A DNA stretch of 64,000 nucleotides, from the NCBI GenBank assembly GCA_041398605.1, contig JAWKUK010000006.1, positions 310,001 to 374,000 on the forward strand, written 5' to 3'. Positions 24,514-33,578 of the stretch are shown here, piece by piece. Within the stretch, counting starts at the first letter, position 1. Every line of letters begins with the position of its first letter. Source of the stretch: JAWKUK01 sp041398605 (GTDB lineage Bacteria; Planctomycetota; UBA1135; GCA-002686595). The notes under the pieces are model-generated. The model was not told the origin of the DNA. It did not search any database and saw only the letters and a list, made by a program, of their open reading frames with translations. A program made the translations under genes and the position numbers.

Positions 24514-27267
24514 TCATTCGAATTCTGCGGCGCGGTCGATGTTCGACTTGTTCTCTTCCCAGTCCTCGAGCGTCATCAGGATCTCGCGGGACTTCGAGCC
24601 GATGTGCGGCCCGATGATGCCGTGGTCCGTCATCTGGTCGATCAGGCGCGAGGCGCGGGTGTACCCGATGCCGAGCGCGCGCTGCAGGAGGCTCGCGGAG
24701 CCGCGGCGGTACTTCAAGACGACGGCGACGGCCTCGTCGAACATCTCGTCGATCTTATCGCCGCCCTGGGAGACGGTGCCTGGCGGCGCCGTGCCCGTGG
24801 CGGTCTGGACAAGCTCTTGGTTGAAGTTCGGCGCGGCCTCCTTGCAGACGTGGTCGACCAGCGCCTGCAGCTCGTGGTCCTCGACGAGGGCGCCCTGCAC
24901 GCGGCGGATGCTGGAGCTCTGCGGCGGGTTGTAGAGCATGTCGCCCTGCCCCAAGAGCTTCTCGGCCCCCATCGCGTCGAGGATGACGCGGCTGTCGATC
25001 TTCGAGGCGACCTGGAACGCGATCCGGCACGGCAGGTTCGCCTTGATGACGCCGGTGATGACGTCCGTGGACGGGCGCTGGGTGGCGACGATGACGTGGA
25101 TGCCGACGGCGCGCGACTTCTGCGCGAGGCGCGTGATCGCCTGCTCGGCCTCCTTCTTCGACTGCATCATCAGGTCCGCCATCTCGTCGATGACGAGCAC
25201 GATGTAGGGCACGTGGCGCGGCGTCCGCTCCTCGTTGAACTCCTCGCCCATGCGCTCGCGCAGCTTCTCCTCGCCGAGCGCGTTGTACGTCTTGATGTTC
25301 TTGACGCCGGCCGTCTGGAAGAGCTCGTAGCGCCCCTCCATCTTCTCGACCGCCCAGAGGAGCACGTTCGTCGCCTGCTTCATGTCCGTGACGACCGGCA
25401 GCTCGAGGTGCGGGATCGAGCGGAACATGTCGAGCTCGACCATCTTTGGGTCGATCAGGATCAGCTTGGCGTCGTGGGGCGAGCGCGTCAGCAGGAGGCT
25501 CGCGATGATCGTGTTGATGCAGACCGACTTACCGGAGCCCGTCGTACCGGCGATGAGGAGGTGCGGCATCCGCGCGAGGTCCTCGACGATCGACTTGCCC
25601 TCGGCGTCCATGCCGAGGAACAGCGGCAGCGCCATGTGCTCCTTGTCGTACGCCTTCTGCGTCACGAGCTCGGAGATGCGCACGACGCGGCGCTTCGCGT
25701 TCGGCACCTCGATGCCGATCGTGCTCTTGCCGGGGATCGGCGCGATGATGCGCACGCTGCGGGCCTTCAGCGCGCCGGCGATCTCCTGGCTGAGCTGCGT
25801 GACCTTGTTCATGCGCGTGCCCTGCGCGACGGTCAGCTCGAACATCGTGACCGCGGGGCCGACCTGGGCGCCGACGACCTCCGCCTGGACGCGGAAGCTG
25901 CCGAGCGCGTGCTCGAGGTTGCGCGCGCTCGCCTCGAGGAACTCCTTGTCGAGGGTCCCGCCCGCCGCGGGCGGCTCCAACAGCTCGAACGAGGGCAGCG
26001 ACCACGGCCCGGGGGGCGGCGTGGGCGGCTCGTACACGGGCGACGCGAACGAGGTCTGGCGCAGGTTCGAGCGCGGCTTCTTGCCGCCGCCGCTCGGCGC
26101 GAGGGTCAGCTCATCCAGCTCATCCAGCTCGTCCTCGTCGAACTCGTCCTCTTCAGGCTCGAACTCGTCTTCGTCCTCGGCGGCGAACTCCTCGAGCTCG
26201 TCCTCCAGCTCGTCTTCCTCGAGCTCTTCGTCCTCTGCCTCGTACTCCTCGTCCTCGGCGGCGACCTCTTCGTACTCGTCTTCCTCGGCTCCCTCTTCGT
26301 CGAGCTCCTCTTCCTCGTACTCCTCATCGTCGGAGTCCTCGAGTTCGAGGTCGTCGTCCGCGACCGCGGCCTTCTTCTTGCTGGCCTTCTTGGCCGCAGC
26401 CGACTTCGCCCTGGCGGGCTTCTTCTTGCGCGCGGCGGCCCGCTTCCGACGCTTCGGCTCCTCGACGAGGTCCGCGCCGCGCAGGAAGTCCCAAATGCCC
26501 AGCGCGAGCCGTTTCAGCCCGCCGACGAGCGCCATGCCGAGGCTCTCACCGCGCTCTTCGCGGCGCTCCTCCGCCCAGTCCTGGAACGCGACGATGGCGG
26601 GATAGAACGCCATCTGCGTCGCGAGCATGAACGAGATCAGCGAGATCGTGCCCAAGAGGACCCACAGCCCCGGCGCGCCGAAGCGATCGACGAGGTCAGG
26701 GTTCTTGATCAGCGCCAGCCAGCCGCCCGGGCCATAGGGCAAGTCGTCTGCCAGGACCTCGAGCGGCGCGTCCGCGTACTGGGCCGACCAGGCTTGGCGG
26801 GCCGCGATCGAGGGCCCCCCGGCCAGGTCCAGCACAAACGCGAACGACACGACGAAGCACCCTGCGCCGAGGACCCGGATCGCCGGCAGGTCGACGCGCT
26901 TGCGCGCGACGATGATGACGCCCCAGGCGATCCCGAGCAGGGCCAGGAGGTAGCCGGAGAGCCCGATGCCGATAAAGGCCCAGTTCGCGAGGTAGAAGCC
27001 GAGGCGGCCGCCCTTGTTCGCGCCGCCCGGGGCGCCATCGAAGGGCCCGTGGAACGTCCACATCGACAGGAGCAGCCAGAGGCCGAACCCGATGAAGGCC
27101 AGGCCCGTGAGCTCACGCACGCGCGCGGTCGTCGCCTCGTCGAGCGGCTCTCCAAACAGGAAGCTCGCCGCGAGGGCGCCCAGGCGTCCGCGTGTCTTCT
27201 GCGCCCCACCGCGCGCGGGCGCAGCCTTGCGCCCCTTGGCCTTCGAGCCCGACTTCTTCCGCGCCAA
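24514..27267 (-). CDS. ftsK: DNA translocase FtsK/SpoIIIE
   Basis: 917 residues. FtsK pumps chromosomal DNA through the division septum and sorts it by KOPS sequences. Parts in order: basic N-terminal tip, four membrane segments within residues about 50-240, an acidic linker (about 305-387, rich in DE and containing LEEDEL-type runs), the alpha-beta motor with Walker A GTTGSGKSVCINT near 570 and Walker B YIVLVIDEMADLMM near 690, and a C-terminal gamma winged helix (about 845-905; ASLLQRALGIGYTRASRLID). The chosen start is the TTG at 27267, because GGAGGGAGGGG lies 7 bases upstream; the longer TTG start at 27300 would place that site inside the gene. A paralog lacking the motor follows. Confidence 0.95.
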   Translation of the reverse strand: MARKKSGSKAKGRKAAPARGGAQKTRGRLGALAASFLFGEPLDEATTARVRELTGLAFIGFGLWLLLSMWTFHGPFDGAPGGANKGGRLGFYLANWAFIGIGLSGYLLALLGIAWGVIIVARKRVDLPAIRVLGAGCFVVSFAFVLDLAGGPSIAARQAWSAQYADAPLEVLADDLPYGPGGWLALIKNPDLVDRFGAPGLWVLLGTISLISFMLATQMAFYPAIVAFQDWAEERREERGESLGMALVGGLKRLALGIWDFLRGADLVEEPKRRKRAAARKKKPARAKSAAAKKASKKKAAVADDDLELEDSDDEEYEEEELDEEGAEEDEYEEVAAEDEEYEAEDEELEEDELEDELEEFAAEDEDEFEPEEDEFDEDELDELDELTLAPSGGGKKPRSNLRQTSFASPVYEPPTPPPGPWSLPSFELLEPPAAGGTLDKEFLEASARNLEHALGSFRVQAEVVGAQVGPAVTMFELTVAQGTRMNKVTQLSQEIAGALKARSVRIIAPIPGKSTIGIEVPNAKRRVVRISELVTQKAYDKEHMALPLFLGMDAEGKSIVEDLARMPHLLIAGTTGSGKSVCINTIIASLLLTRSPHDAKLILIDPKMVELDMFRSIPHLELPVVTDMKQATNVLLWAVEKMEGRYELFQTAGVKNIKTYNALGEEKLRERMGEEFNEERTPRHVPYIVLVIDEMADLMMQSKKEAEQAITRLAQKSRAVGIHVIVATQRPSTDVITGVIKANLPCRIAFQVASKIDSRVILDAMGAEKLLGQGDMLYNPPQSSSIRRVQGALVEDHELQALVDHVCKEAAPNFNQELVQTATGTAPPGTVSQGGDKIDEMFDEAVAVVLKYRRGSASLLQRALGIGYTRASRLIDQMTDHGIIGPHIGSKSREILMTLEDWEENKSNIDRAAEFE

Positions 27268-27385
27268 ACGAGTACCCCTCCCTCCTCGGAGGTCGTGCAA
27301 TGGAGACGAAGGCCCCGCGCCACCCCCTTCGTGGCGCAGACGACCGTGTGCGTGGCGGCCATGGTCGCGCTTCGGGGCCCGCCGA

Positions 27386-28324
27386 TCAACGACGCGGTGA
27401 CACGATCCGCGCGGCGAGCGCGCGCGCGAGCGCCTCGGCCCCGCCGAAGCGCAGGAACAGCTCGGGCTCGATCAGCTCCAGCTCGACGAGGACGAGCCCG
27501 CCGTCGGCGGCCTCGAACCCGTCCACGCGCGCGTAGGCGAGGGGCTTCGCCCCGGCGCCGGGCGCGGACGAGCCCGCGCCAGCGCCCTGCTGGAGCCGCT
27601 CGACGTGCCGCAGGACGCGCGCGGCATCCGCCCTGAGGCGCGCGCTGGGCTCGCGGGCCGCGACGGTCCCCCCGTGCTCGGCTTGCACGCGGAAATCCCC
27701 TGGACGCGGCCGCTTGAGGATCGTGTGCGAGAGCGCGCCGTCGATGAAGACCAGCGACCACTCACCGGCGTCGACGAGGCGCCGCTCGTAGCGCTGCACG
27801 AGCACATCGCCGGCGGCCTCCGCGGCCGCGAGGCGCGCGTCGGCGCCGGGGTCCGCTGGGTCGAGCACGAAGGTGCCGTACGCGCCGCCCGAGACCGTCG
27901 GCTTCACGACGAGGCGGCGCAGCGGGTCATCGCTCGCCCGGCCGTGCAGGTGCGCCGCGAGGGCCGCGACCCCCTCGACCGCAGGCTCCGCGCCCAGGAT
28001 CACGGTCGGCGAGATCCGCGCCGCGCCTGCGCGCTGCAGCTCCAGGAGGTAGCGCTTGTGCGCGTTCCAGCGCACGACCGACGCCGGGTTCACGAGCGGC
28101 ACCGGGAGCGCCTCACACCACGCGAGGAAGCGCTCGGCGTGGTGGAAATAGTCCCACGGCGACCGGAGCACCGCCAGCGAGTGCCGCGCGGGGTCGAGCG
28201 CAGCGCCCCACGGGACGGGCTCGGCCTCGATGCCTAGCTGCGCGAGCGGCGCGACCAGGTGCTGGTCGTCCGGGCGGAGGCGCGGGTGGTCCGGCTCCGT
28301 GATGAGCGCGACGCACGGGCTCAC
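27386..28324 (-). CDS. ATP-grasp ligase, DcsG-like
   Basis: 312 residues starting with GTG at 28324, overlapping the coaB stop as GTGA. The opening CVALITEPDHPRLRPDDQHL, then RSPWDYFHHAERFLAWCEAL and NPASVVRWNAHKRYLLELQR, match a group of stand-alone ATP-grasp proteins related to the cycloserine-synthesis ligase DcsG and to glutathione synthetase. ATP-binding Lys lies in LVVKPTVSGGAYGTF and the metal-binding Glu residues in LVLVELELIEPELFLRF. These enzymes join a carboxylate to an amine; the substrate is not evident. Co-translation with coenzyme A genes may be coincidental or may indicate a small-molecule thiol or pantothenate link. Confidence 0.8.
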   Translation of the reverse strand: MSPCVALITEPDHPRLRPDDQHLVAPLAQLGIEAEPVPWGAALDPARHSLAVLRSPWDYFHHAERFLAWCEALPVPLVNPASVVRWNAHKRYLLELQRAGAARISPTVILGAEPAVEGVAALAAHLHGRASDDPLRRLVVKPTVSGGAYGTFVLDPADPGADARLAAAEAAGDVLVQRYERRLVDAGEWSLVFIDGALSHTILKRPRPGDFRVQAEHGGTVAAREPSARLRADAARVLRHVERLQQGAGAGSSAPGAGAKPLAYARVDGFEAADGGLVLVELELIEPELFLRFGGAEALARALAARIVSPRR

Positions 28325-29040
28325 GCGCGGCGCGGCTCGGTAGTGAGCAGCTCCACGAGGCGCGCGGCGGTCTCGCCCTTCGGGCGCGCTTCGTTGCGCC
28401 AGAGGACACCCTGTGCGTCGATGACCGTGACGGACGACTCGGCGGCGTTCAGCGCGCTGGCGCCGTTCAGCACGATCCAATCGGCGTTCTTCTTCACGAG
28501 CTTGGCCGCGGCGCGGCGCTCGCCGTCGCCCGTCTCCAACGCGAACGCGATGACGCGCCGCGCGCCTTTGCGCTGGGCGACGGTGCGCAGGAGGTCCGGG
28601 TTCTCGACGAGGTCGAGGGTGGCGCCGCCGCCGCCCTCCTCCTTCTTCTTCCACTTACCGGCGATCTTGCGCGCGGGGCGGAAGTCGGCGACCGCGGCCG
28701 CCATGAACACGGCGTCCGCGCCGGCGAACGCGAGCTTCAGCGCCGCCAACATGTCGCGCGCGCTCACGACGTCAATCCGCGTCACGCCCTTCGGCGTCGG
28801 CATGTGAACTGGGCCGGCGATCAGGGTGACCTCGTGCCCAGCGCGGCGCGCGGCGGCGGCGATCTCGAAGCCCATGCGGCCGCTGGACTCGTTCGAGAGG
28901 TAGCGCACGGGGTCGATGTACTCGCGGGTCGGCCCTGCAGTGACAACGACCCTCAGGCGGGGCGGCTTGGGCGCGCGCGCGGCGCGCGGCTTGGGGGCAG
29001 GCGCGGCGGCGGACCTGCGGGGGGGGCTCGCGATGGTCAT
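28321..29040 (-). CDS. coaB: Phosphopantothenate-cysteine ligase (CoaB), separate polypeptide
   Basis: 239 residues from ATG 29040, overlapping the coaC stop as ATGA. CoaB joins cysteine to 4'-phosphopantothenate using CTP. After a basic, proline-rich ~27-residue leader come VVVTAGPTREYIDPVRYLSN with the SSGRMG loop, GPVHMPTPKGV, the AAAVADFRP motif and a Lys-rich GKWKKKEE where family members have the KIKK site, then ADWIVLNG. In most bacteria CoaB is fused to CoaC in one CoaBC (Dfp) chain of about 400 residues; here the two halves are distinct but coupled genes, with both active sites intact. Confidence 0.9.
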   Translation of the reverse strand: MTIASPPRRSAAAPAPKPRAARAPKPPRLRVVVTAGPTREYIDPVRYLSNESSGRMGFEIAAAARRAGHEVTLIAGPVHMPTPKGVTRIDVVSARDMLAALKLAFAGADAVFMAAAVADFRPARKIAGKWKKKEEGGGGATLDLVENPDLLRTVAQRKGARRVIAFALETGDGERRAAAKLVKKNADWIVLNGASALNAAESSVTVIDAQGVLWRNEARPKGETAARLVELLTTEPRRA

Positions 29041-29579
29041 CGGGCGAGGGCTCCTGCGATGACGTCCACGATCTCCTGCGGCTCGGCCAAGCGGCCGCGG
29101 CCGACGTCGCCGCACGCCATGTGGCCGGCGCCGGGCTCGACGAGGCGCCAGCCGTCTGCGACGAGCTGCGCGAGGTTGCGCGCCACCGCCGGGTGCTCGA
29201 GCATCGTCGGGTTCATCGCCGGACACAGCAGCCGCGGCACGCGCGCCGGCACCGCGAGCAAGGTCGTGCCGACCAGGTCGCCGGCGAGCCCGTGCGCGAG
29301 CCGCCCGATCAGGTCCGCCGACGCGGGCGCGACGACGACGAGCTCGGCCCACTTCGCGTTGTCGATGTGGTCCATCGCGGTGCGCCGGCCTTCGTCCCAC
29401 TCGCTCGAGGCGGCGGGCTCGCCCGTGACCGCCTCGAACACCTGCGGGTTCACGAGCCGCGCCGCGTTGGGCGTCAGGAGCGTGCGGACGCGGTGACCCG
29501 CCTGCGTGAGCTTGCTCGCGAGGTCGCAGGCCTTGTAAACGGCCACCGAGGCCGATGCGCAGAGGAGGATATGGCTCAC
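29037..29579 (-). CDS. coaC: Phosphopantothenoylcysteine decarboxylase (CoaC), separate polypeptide
   Basis: 180 residues from a GTG at 29579. This flavoprotein decarboxylates phosphopantothenoylcysteine to phosphopantetheine in coenzyme A synthesis. Seen: the N-terminal HILLCASASVAVYKACDLAS Rossmann-like strand, the active-site His in MDHIDNAKWAELVVVAPASA, the PAMNPTML motif and the Cys-containing ACGDVGRGRLAEP clamp. It is the first gene of a coaC-coaB-ATP-grasp run joined by 4-base overlaps. About 125 bases separate it from the phosphatase-cytochrome gene upstream, and that gap holds a strong hairpin. Confidence 0.92.
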   Translation of the reverse strand: MSHILLCASASVAVYKACDLASKLTQAGHRVRTLLTPNAARLVNPQVFEAVTGEPAASSEWDEGRRTAMDHIDNAKWAELVVVAPASADLIGRLAHGLAGDLVGTTLLAVPARVPRLLCPAMNPTMLEHPAVARNLAQLVADGWRLVEPGAGHMACGDVGRGRLAEPQEIVDVIAGALAR

Positions 29580-29637
29580 AGGAGCGGGGCAGTGTAGTGC
29601 GCGCTCGTCCGGCCGCGAACACCCCCTCTAGGAACAT

Positions 29638-29688
29638 CCGCGGTCCGGCCGGCGCGCCCCACCCTGGGGCGCCCCGGCCGGACCGCGG
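29638..29688 (-). terminator. Strong GC hairpin after the phosphatase-cytochrome gene
   Basis: Arms of 24 bases (29638-29661 and 29665-29688) pair with a single C-C mismatch and a 3-base loop. It begins 16 bases past the stop codon at 29704 on the minus strand. There is no U-tract on the distal side, so it is terminator-like or an RNA-stabilising 3' hairpin rather than a classical intrinsic terminator. Confidence 0.7.
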
Positions 29689-29703
29689 GCGTGCAACGCG
29701 GCG

Positions 29704-30753
29704 TCAGTCGCGGTAGACCTTGTGGCAGTTCGAGCAGCTCTTGCCGACCGCCTTGAACGCGGCCTCCAGCCCGTCCGCGAGCTGCTCCGGCGTGACGTCG
29801 GTGGTCGTGCAATCCGACAGGAAGCGCACGAGCTCTGCGCTGGCCTGGAACCCGGACGTCATCTCCGTCCGATAGTCGTCGGGGTACGTGAACGTCTCCG
29901 GCAGCTTCGTGCAGACCTCGTACAGGAGGTGCACCTGGGTCGCCTCCTGCAGCGGGTCGAGGTCCGGGTGCTTCGGATCGACCTTCCACCCGGCCTTCTG
30001 GATCAGCTTGACGTTGTCCCAGTGGCGCGCCATGGCGATCATCGCCTCGCGCTTGCCCTCGAACGTGTGCGCCGGCTCGAAGTCGAACGCGAAGCGCGCG
30101 GTCTCGGCGGCCGTCGGGATCTCCTTGGTCGCGACCGCGGCGTAGAGGCCCTCGTACTTCGAGGAGGTCGCGCACCACTGGCGCATTTCGGCGATCGCGC
30201 GGTCGCGCTCGAGGCCGTCGACCGCGACGCGGCCGATCGCGGCCGCCGCGGGGCCGCGGTGCTGGCCGTGGAAGCAGTGCACGTAGAAGGGCCCCTCCGT
30301 CTCGCGGAAGGTCTTGGCGATCTTCGCGACCTCTTCGTCGGTGATGCCCTTGTACTGGATCGGCACGTGCACGTAGCGCATGCCGTACTTGGCCGCCGTC
30401 TCCGCGTCGGGCGCCTTGCCGTCGACCGACAGGATCGTCTTGACGCCCAGCTTGGCGACCTCTGCGAGGCCCTCTTCGCCGTGCGGCTCGCTGCCCGAGA
30501 TGATGCGCTCGCTCAGCTGGAACACGTTGTGCAGGCCCGGGTACTCCGCGGCCGCGACGACCGGCAGCTCCACCGCCGCGGCCGCCTCGTAGGCGCTCGA
30601 AGCGAGCACCAACGGGGGCGCGATCGGGGGCGCGCTGAAGGCGGCGTGGACCTCGGCGCCGCCCGCGTCGCGGGCGGAGCTGCAAGCGAGGGACCCGAGC
30701 GTGGCGAGGCCCACGAGAGCGAGGGCGTGGAGGGAATGGCGACGTCGTTGCAT
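29704..30753 (-). CDS. Exported dual-specificity-type phosphatase fused to cytochrome c
   Basis: 349 residues from ATG 30753. The N-terminus MQRRRHSLHALALVGLATLG ends near LACSS, an export signal that may be a lipoprotein box of imperfect form. Residues about 75-200 are a cysteine phosphatase domain: the P-loop HCFHGQHRG gives C-x5-R, with a general-acid region before it (VPIQYKGITDEEV). Residues about 215-349 are helical and end in CSNCHKVYRD, a CxxCH haem-binding site at the extreme C-terminus as in cytochrome c-prime. A redox-linked periplasmic phosphatase is the simplest reading. Substrate is unknown; phosphotyrosine, phosphoinositide-like or other phosphoesters are possible. Confidence 0.85.
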   Translation of the reverse strand: MQRRRHSLHALALVGLATLGSLACSSARDAGGAEVHAAFSAPPIAPPLVLASSAYEAAAAVELPVVAAAEYPGLHNVFQLSERIISGSEPHGEEGLAEVAKLGVKTILSVDGKAPDAETAAKYGMRYVHVPIQYKGITDEEVAKIAKTFRETEGPFYVHCFHGQHRGPAAAAIGRVAVDGLERDRAIAEMRQWCATSSKYEGLYAAVATKEIPTAAETARFAFDFEPAHTFEGKREAMIAMARHWDNVKLIQKAGWKVDPKHPDLDPLQEATQVHLLYEVCTKLPETFTYPDDYRTEMTSGFQASAELVRFLSDCTTTDVTPEQLADGLEAAFKAVGKSCSNCHKVYRD

Positions 30754-30928
30754 GGTGGATTCCAGGGGGGCCAGGGTAAATGCAAGGAGCGTGCCAGGGC
30801 ACTGGGATGACCCAGACGTCAGGGGGAGGGCCCTCCCCACGCGCCAGGGGGCGACCTGCGTCCATTTGCCTCACCACCCATCCTGCAGGGGCATGTTTCG
30901 CCTCCGTAACACCCCTGACCCAACCCCG

Positions 30929-33499
30929 TCAGTCCCTGCGCACTGCCCGCGCAGCGCGGAGCCCGATGTAGGACGTCCGGACGTTGGACGCGAAGCCGTC
31001 CCGAGCGCCCGAGCGCGCGCGCACCGCGTCGCTCGTGAAGTGGCCGCCCCGAAACGCGCGCAGCGGCTCGTCGCCGTCGGCGCGCCCGTCCCCTGGGCGG
31101 GGCGGGACCGACGCCCAATCCTCGTAGCCATCGGCGCACCATTCGGCGACGTTGCCGGCGACGTCGTGCAGGCCGAACGGGTTCGCGCGGAGCTGCCCGA
31201 CCGGCGCGTGCACGACAAACGGGTCCTCGAGCGCGGGCTCCCACTGCCACGCGTGCGCGCCGCCGAGCGCTTGGGTCCGGCGGTCGGCGAGGTTCGCCGC
31301 GCCTTGCAAGGTCTCCGGCCGGTCGCCCGTCCACCACACCGTCGTCGTACCCGCGCGCGCCGCGTAATCCCACTGCGCCTCGGTCGGCAGGGCTAAGTCG
31401 AGCGCTGCGAGGACCCGCACGCACTCGTCCCAGCTGACCTCCTCGACGGGGTGCAGGTCGGCCTCCTCGATGCCGTTCGAGCCTGCGCCGTAGGCGGACG
31501 GGCGCGCTTCGGTCTGCCGGAACCACTGGCCTTGGGTCAGCTCATACTTCGCGACGAAGAAGGCGTCCAGCGCGACCGCGACGTGCGGCCCGTCCCAGCG
31601 CCACTGCCAGGGATCGACGAAGGGCGCGCCGACGGGGTGCGCGCCATCGACCGCGTGCACACCGACGCCGCCGAGCGCGCCCGCGACGTTGACGCTGGGC
31701 GGCAGCAGCACCAGGACGATCGCGCTCGTCGGCGTCAGGGCGAGCGCGCCCGTCGCTGGGTCGCGCGCGGGGACGTCGCCGCTGGCGCAGTGGGCGAACT
31801 CTTGCAAGCCGCTCGCAGGATCGGGTCCGAGCGGCATGAGGCCGAGCTGCGGCGTCAGCGTGAAGCCCGTGAAGCGCGCGTCTCGCGCGACGCCCTGCGC
31901 TGCGGCCGCCCATGCGGCGCGCGCGCGGGGCTCGTGCAGCGTGCGCGCCGCGAGCGTCGCAGCGAGCGCGCGCCCGCGCTCGACGCGCGGGCGCAGGCCG
32001 ACGACGGCATCGAGCTGCTGCAACAGCTCAGCGAGGCCGTCGACGAGCCACGCGTCGGTCGTACGCGGCGCGCCAGCGGCGACGCGCCCGCGCGCGGCCG
32101 CGAGCACCGCCTCGTACTGGCCGCGGCGCGCCTCGAGCCGCGCTGCGTTCGCGAGCCAGTCCTCGAAGCGATCGATGCGCGTGTCCAGCGCTGGCCACAG
32201 CCCGCGGGCGTCGCCGTCCGCGTGGAAGGCCTCGGTGAGCCGCCGCGCGTCGAGGCTGTCGGCGAGCTGCTCGACGTCGCCGAAGAGCGCGCGCGACTCC
32301 TGCAACGCGCTGCGCGTGCGGAGCCAAAGCGCCGCGCTCAACGAGGCGCCTGCGAACAGCGCCAGGCCGAGCGCGGCCAGGCTCGCCGCGAGCCCCGGCG
32401 CGCGCTGCGCCCACCGCACAAGGCGCGCGCCGGGGCCGAGCGGCCGCGCGAGGACCGGCGCGCGGCGCAGCGCGCGCTCGAGGTCCTCGGCGAGGTCGGC
32501 GGCCGTCGCGTAGCGGTCCTCGGGCCGCCGCGTGAGGGCGGTGGCGAGCACGACGGCGACGTCGCGCGAAACCCCAGCGCGCGCCCGCCGTGCATCCACG
32601 AGCGTCGCCTCGCGGATCGCGCGCGCCTCTTCGGCGGGCGTCGGCGCCTCGAACGGACGCCGCAAGGTCAGCGCCTCGAACAGCGTCGCGCCGACGCTCC
32701 AGACGTCGCTGCGGGCGCTCGCGCGCGCGCCGGCGAGCACCTCGGGCGCCATGTACGCGGGGGTCCCTAGCGCCCCGCCGAGCGCGCCGCCGTCGAGCGT
32801 CAGCGGCGGCCCGCCGTCGCTCTCCAGCGCGACGCCAAAGTCGAGCAAGACCGGCATGCCGGTGGGCTCCAGCATCACGTTCGCGGGCTTGACGTCGCGG
32901 TGGACGATGTCGGCCGCGTGGGCGACGTGCAGCGCGCGCGCGAGGGCCGCGCCGAGCCGTAGCACCTCGTCGACGGGCATGCGCGCGCGCGTCGTCGTGC
33001 GCTGCGCGTCGATCGCCGCCGCGAGCGTCTCGCCCGCGACGAAGCGCAGCGCGATCCAGGCGACCGTCTCGGTGACGCCCGCGTCGTAGACCGTGCAGAG
33101 GCCGGGGTGGTCAAGGCGCGAGGCCGCGCGCGCTTCGCGCTTCAGCCGCGGCGCGAGGTCGTCCGTGAAGGGCGAGCGCGGGACAAGCTTCAGGGCGACG
33201 GGCCGCCCCAACCGCCGATCCTCGGCGAGCCACACGCGCGCTTGGCCGCCTCGCCCGAGCTCACGCACTAGCGTGAAGCCTGCGACCTGACCGGGGCCGT
33301 CCGTGACCTCTCCCTCGAGCGTGGCCGCCGCGACGGCGTCGCGCCGGTGCTGTACGCGCTCCCACTCTGCCGCGATCAACGCGGCGTGCGCAGGGAACAG
33401 CGCTTGGTACTCCGCCAGTGTGCGCTCTCGCCCCACCTCGCGGTCCTCGAGCAGGAGCGCGAGGAATTCGAGCGAGACATGGGTCGGGTGCGCGGTCAC
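30929..33499 (-). CDS. Ser/Thr protein kinase with transmembrane segment and FGE-sulfatase domain
   Basis: 856 residues. Kinase domain about residues 75-340: glycine loop GRGGQARVW, Lys in VALKLVPR, HRDVKPANVML, DFGVA in place, and APE in YMAPEVLAG. A membrane segment follows (GLAASLAALGLALFAGASLS), then ~200 residues of helical spacer, and an FGE-sulfatase (SUMF1-like, C-type-lectin fold) domain about 610-856 (LDAFFVAKYELTQGQWFRQT, HPVEEVSWDECVRVL, LPTEAQWDYAARAGT, NPFGLHDVAGNVAEWC). No Cys sits at the usual FGE active site, so it is more likely a binding domain. It lies 80 bases downstream of a propeller protein and has a paralog at 36732. Confidence 0.92.
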   Translation of the reverse strand: MTAHPTHVSLEFLALLLEDREVGRERTLAEYQALFPAHAALIAAEWERVQHRRDAVAAATLEGEVTDGPGQVAGFTLVRELGRGGQARVWLAEDRRLGRPVALKLVPRSPFTDDLAPRLKREARAASRLDHPGLCTVYDAGVTETVAWIALRFVAGETLAAAIDAQRTTTRARMPVDEVLRLGAALARALHVAHAADIVHRDVKPANVMLEPTGMPVLLDFGVALESDGGPPLTLDGGALGGALGTPAYMAPEVLAGARASARSDVWSVGATLFEALTLRRPFEAPTPAEEARAIREATLVDARRARAGVSRDVAVVLATALTRRPEDRYATAADLAEDLERALRRAPVLARPLGPGARLVRWAQRAPGLAASLAALGLALFAGASLSAALWLRTRSALQESRALFGDVEQLADSLDARRLTEAFHADGDARGLWPALDTRIDRFEDWLANAARLEARRGQYEAVLAAARGRVAAGAPRTTDAWLVDGLAELLQQLDAVVGLRPRVERGRALAATLAARTLHEPRARAAWAAAAQGVARDARFTGFTLTPQLGLMPLGPDPASGLQEFAHCASGDVPARDPATGALALTPTSAIVLVLLPPSVNVAGALGGVGVHAVDGAHPVGAPFVDPWQWRWDGPHVAVALDAFFVAKYELTQGQWFRQTEARPSAYGAGSNGIEEADLHPVEEVSWDECVRVLAALDLALPTEAQWDYAARAGTTTVWWTGDRPETLQGAANLADRRTQALGGAHAWQWEPALEDPFVVHAPVGQLRANPFGLHDVAGNVAEWCADGYEDWASVPPRPGDGRADGDEPLRAFRGGHFTSDAVRARSGARDGFASNVRTSYIGLRAARAVRRD

Positions 33500-33578
33500 T
33501 CACGCTCCATCGTGCGCGTGGAGGCGCCGGTTGGGAAGCTCGACCATGACGATTCGACGCTAGCGCCCCCGCAGGCCT

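Noticed and set aside
24472..27636. A 1054-codon plus-strand frame opposite ftsK
   Set aside because: Antisense to an intact FtsK with Walker motifs; hydrophobic runs again mirror the acidic linker.
30820..30840. A 16-base GC palindrome (GGGGAGGG/CCCTCCCC) after the kinase-FGE gene
   Set aside because: It has no loop, so it cannot form a sensible RNA hairpin, and it may be a chance GC palindrome.
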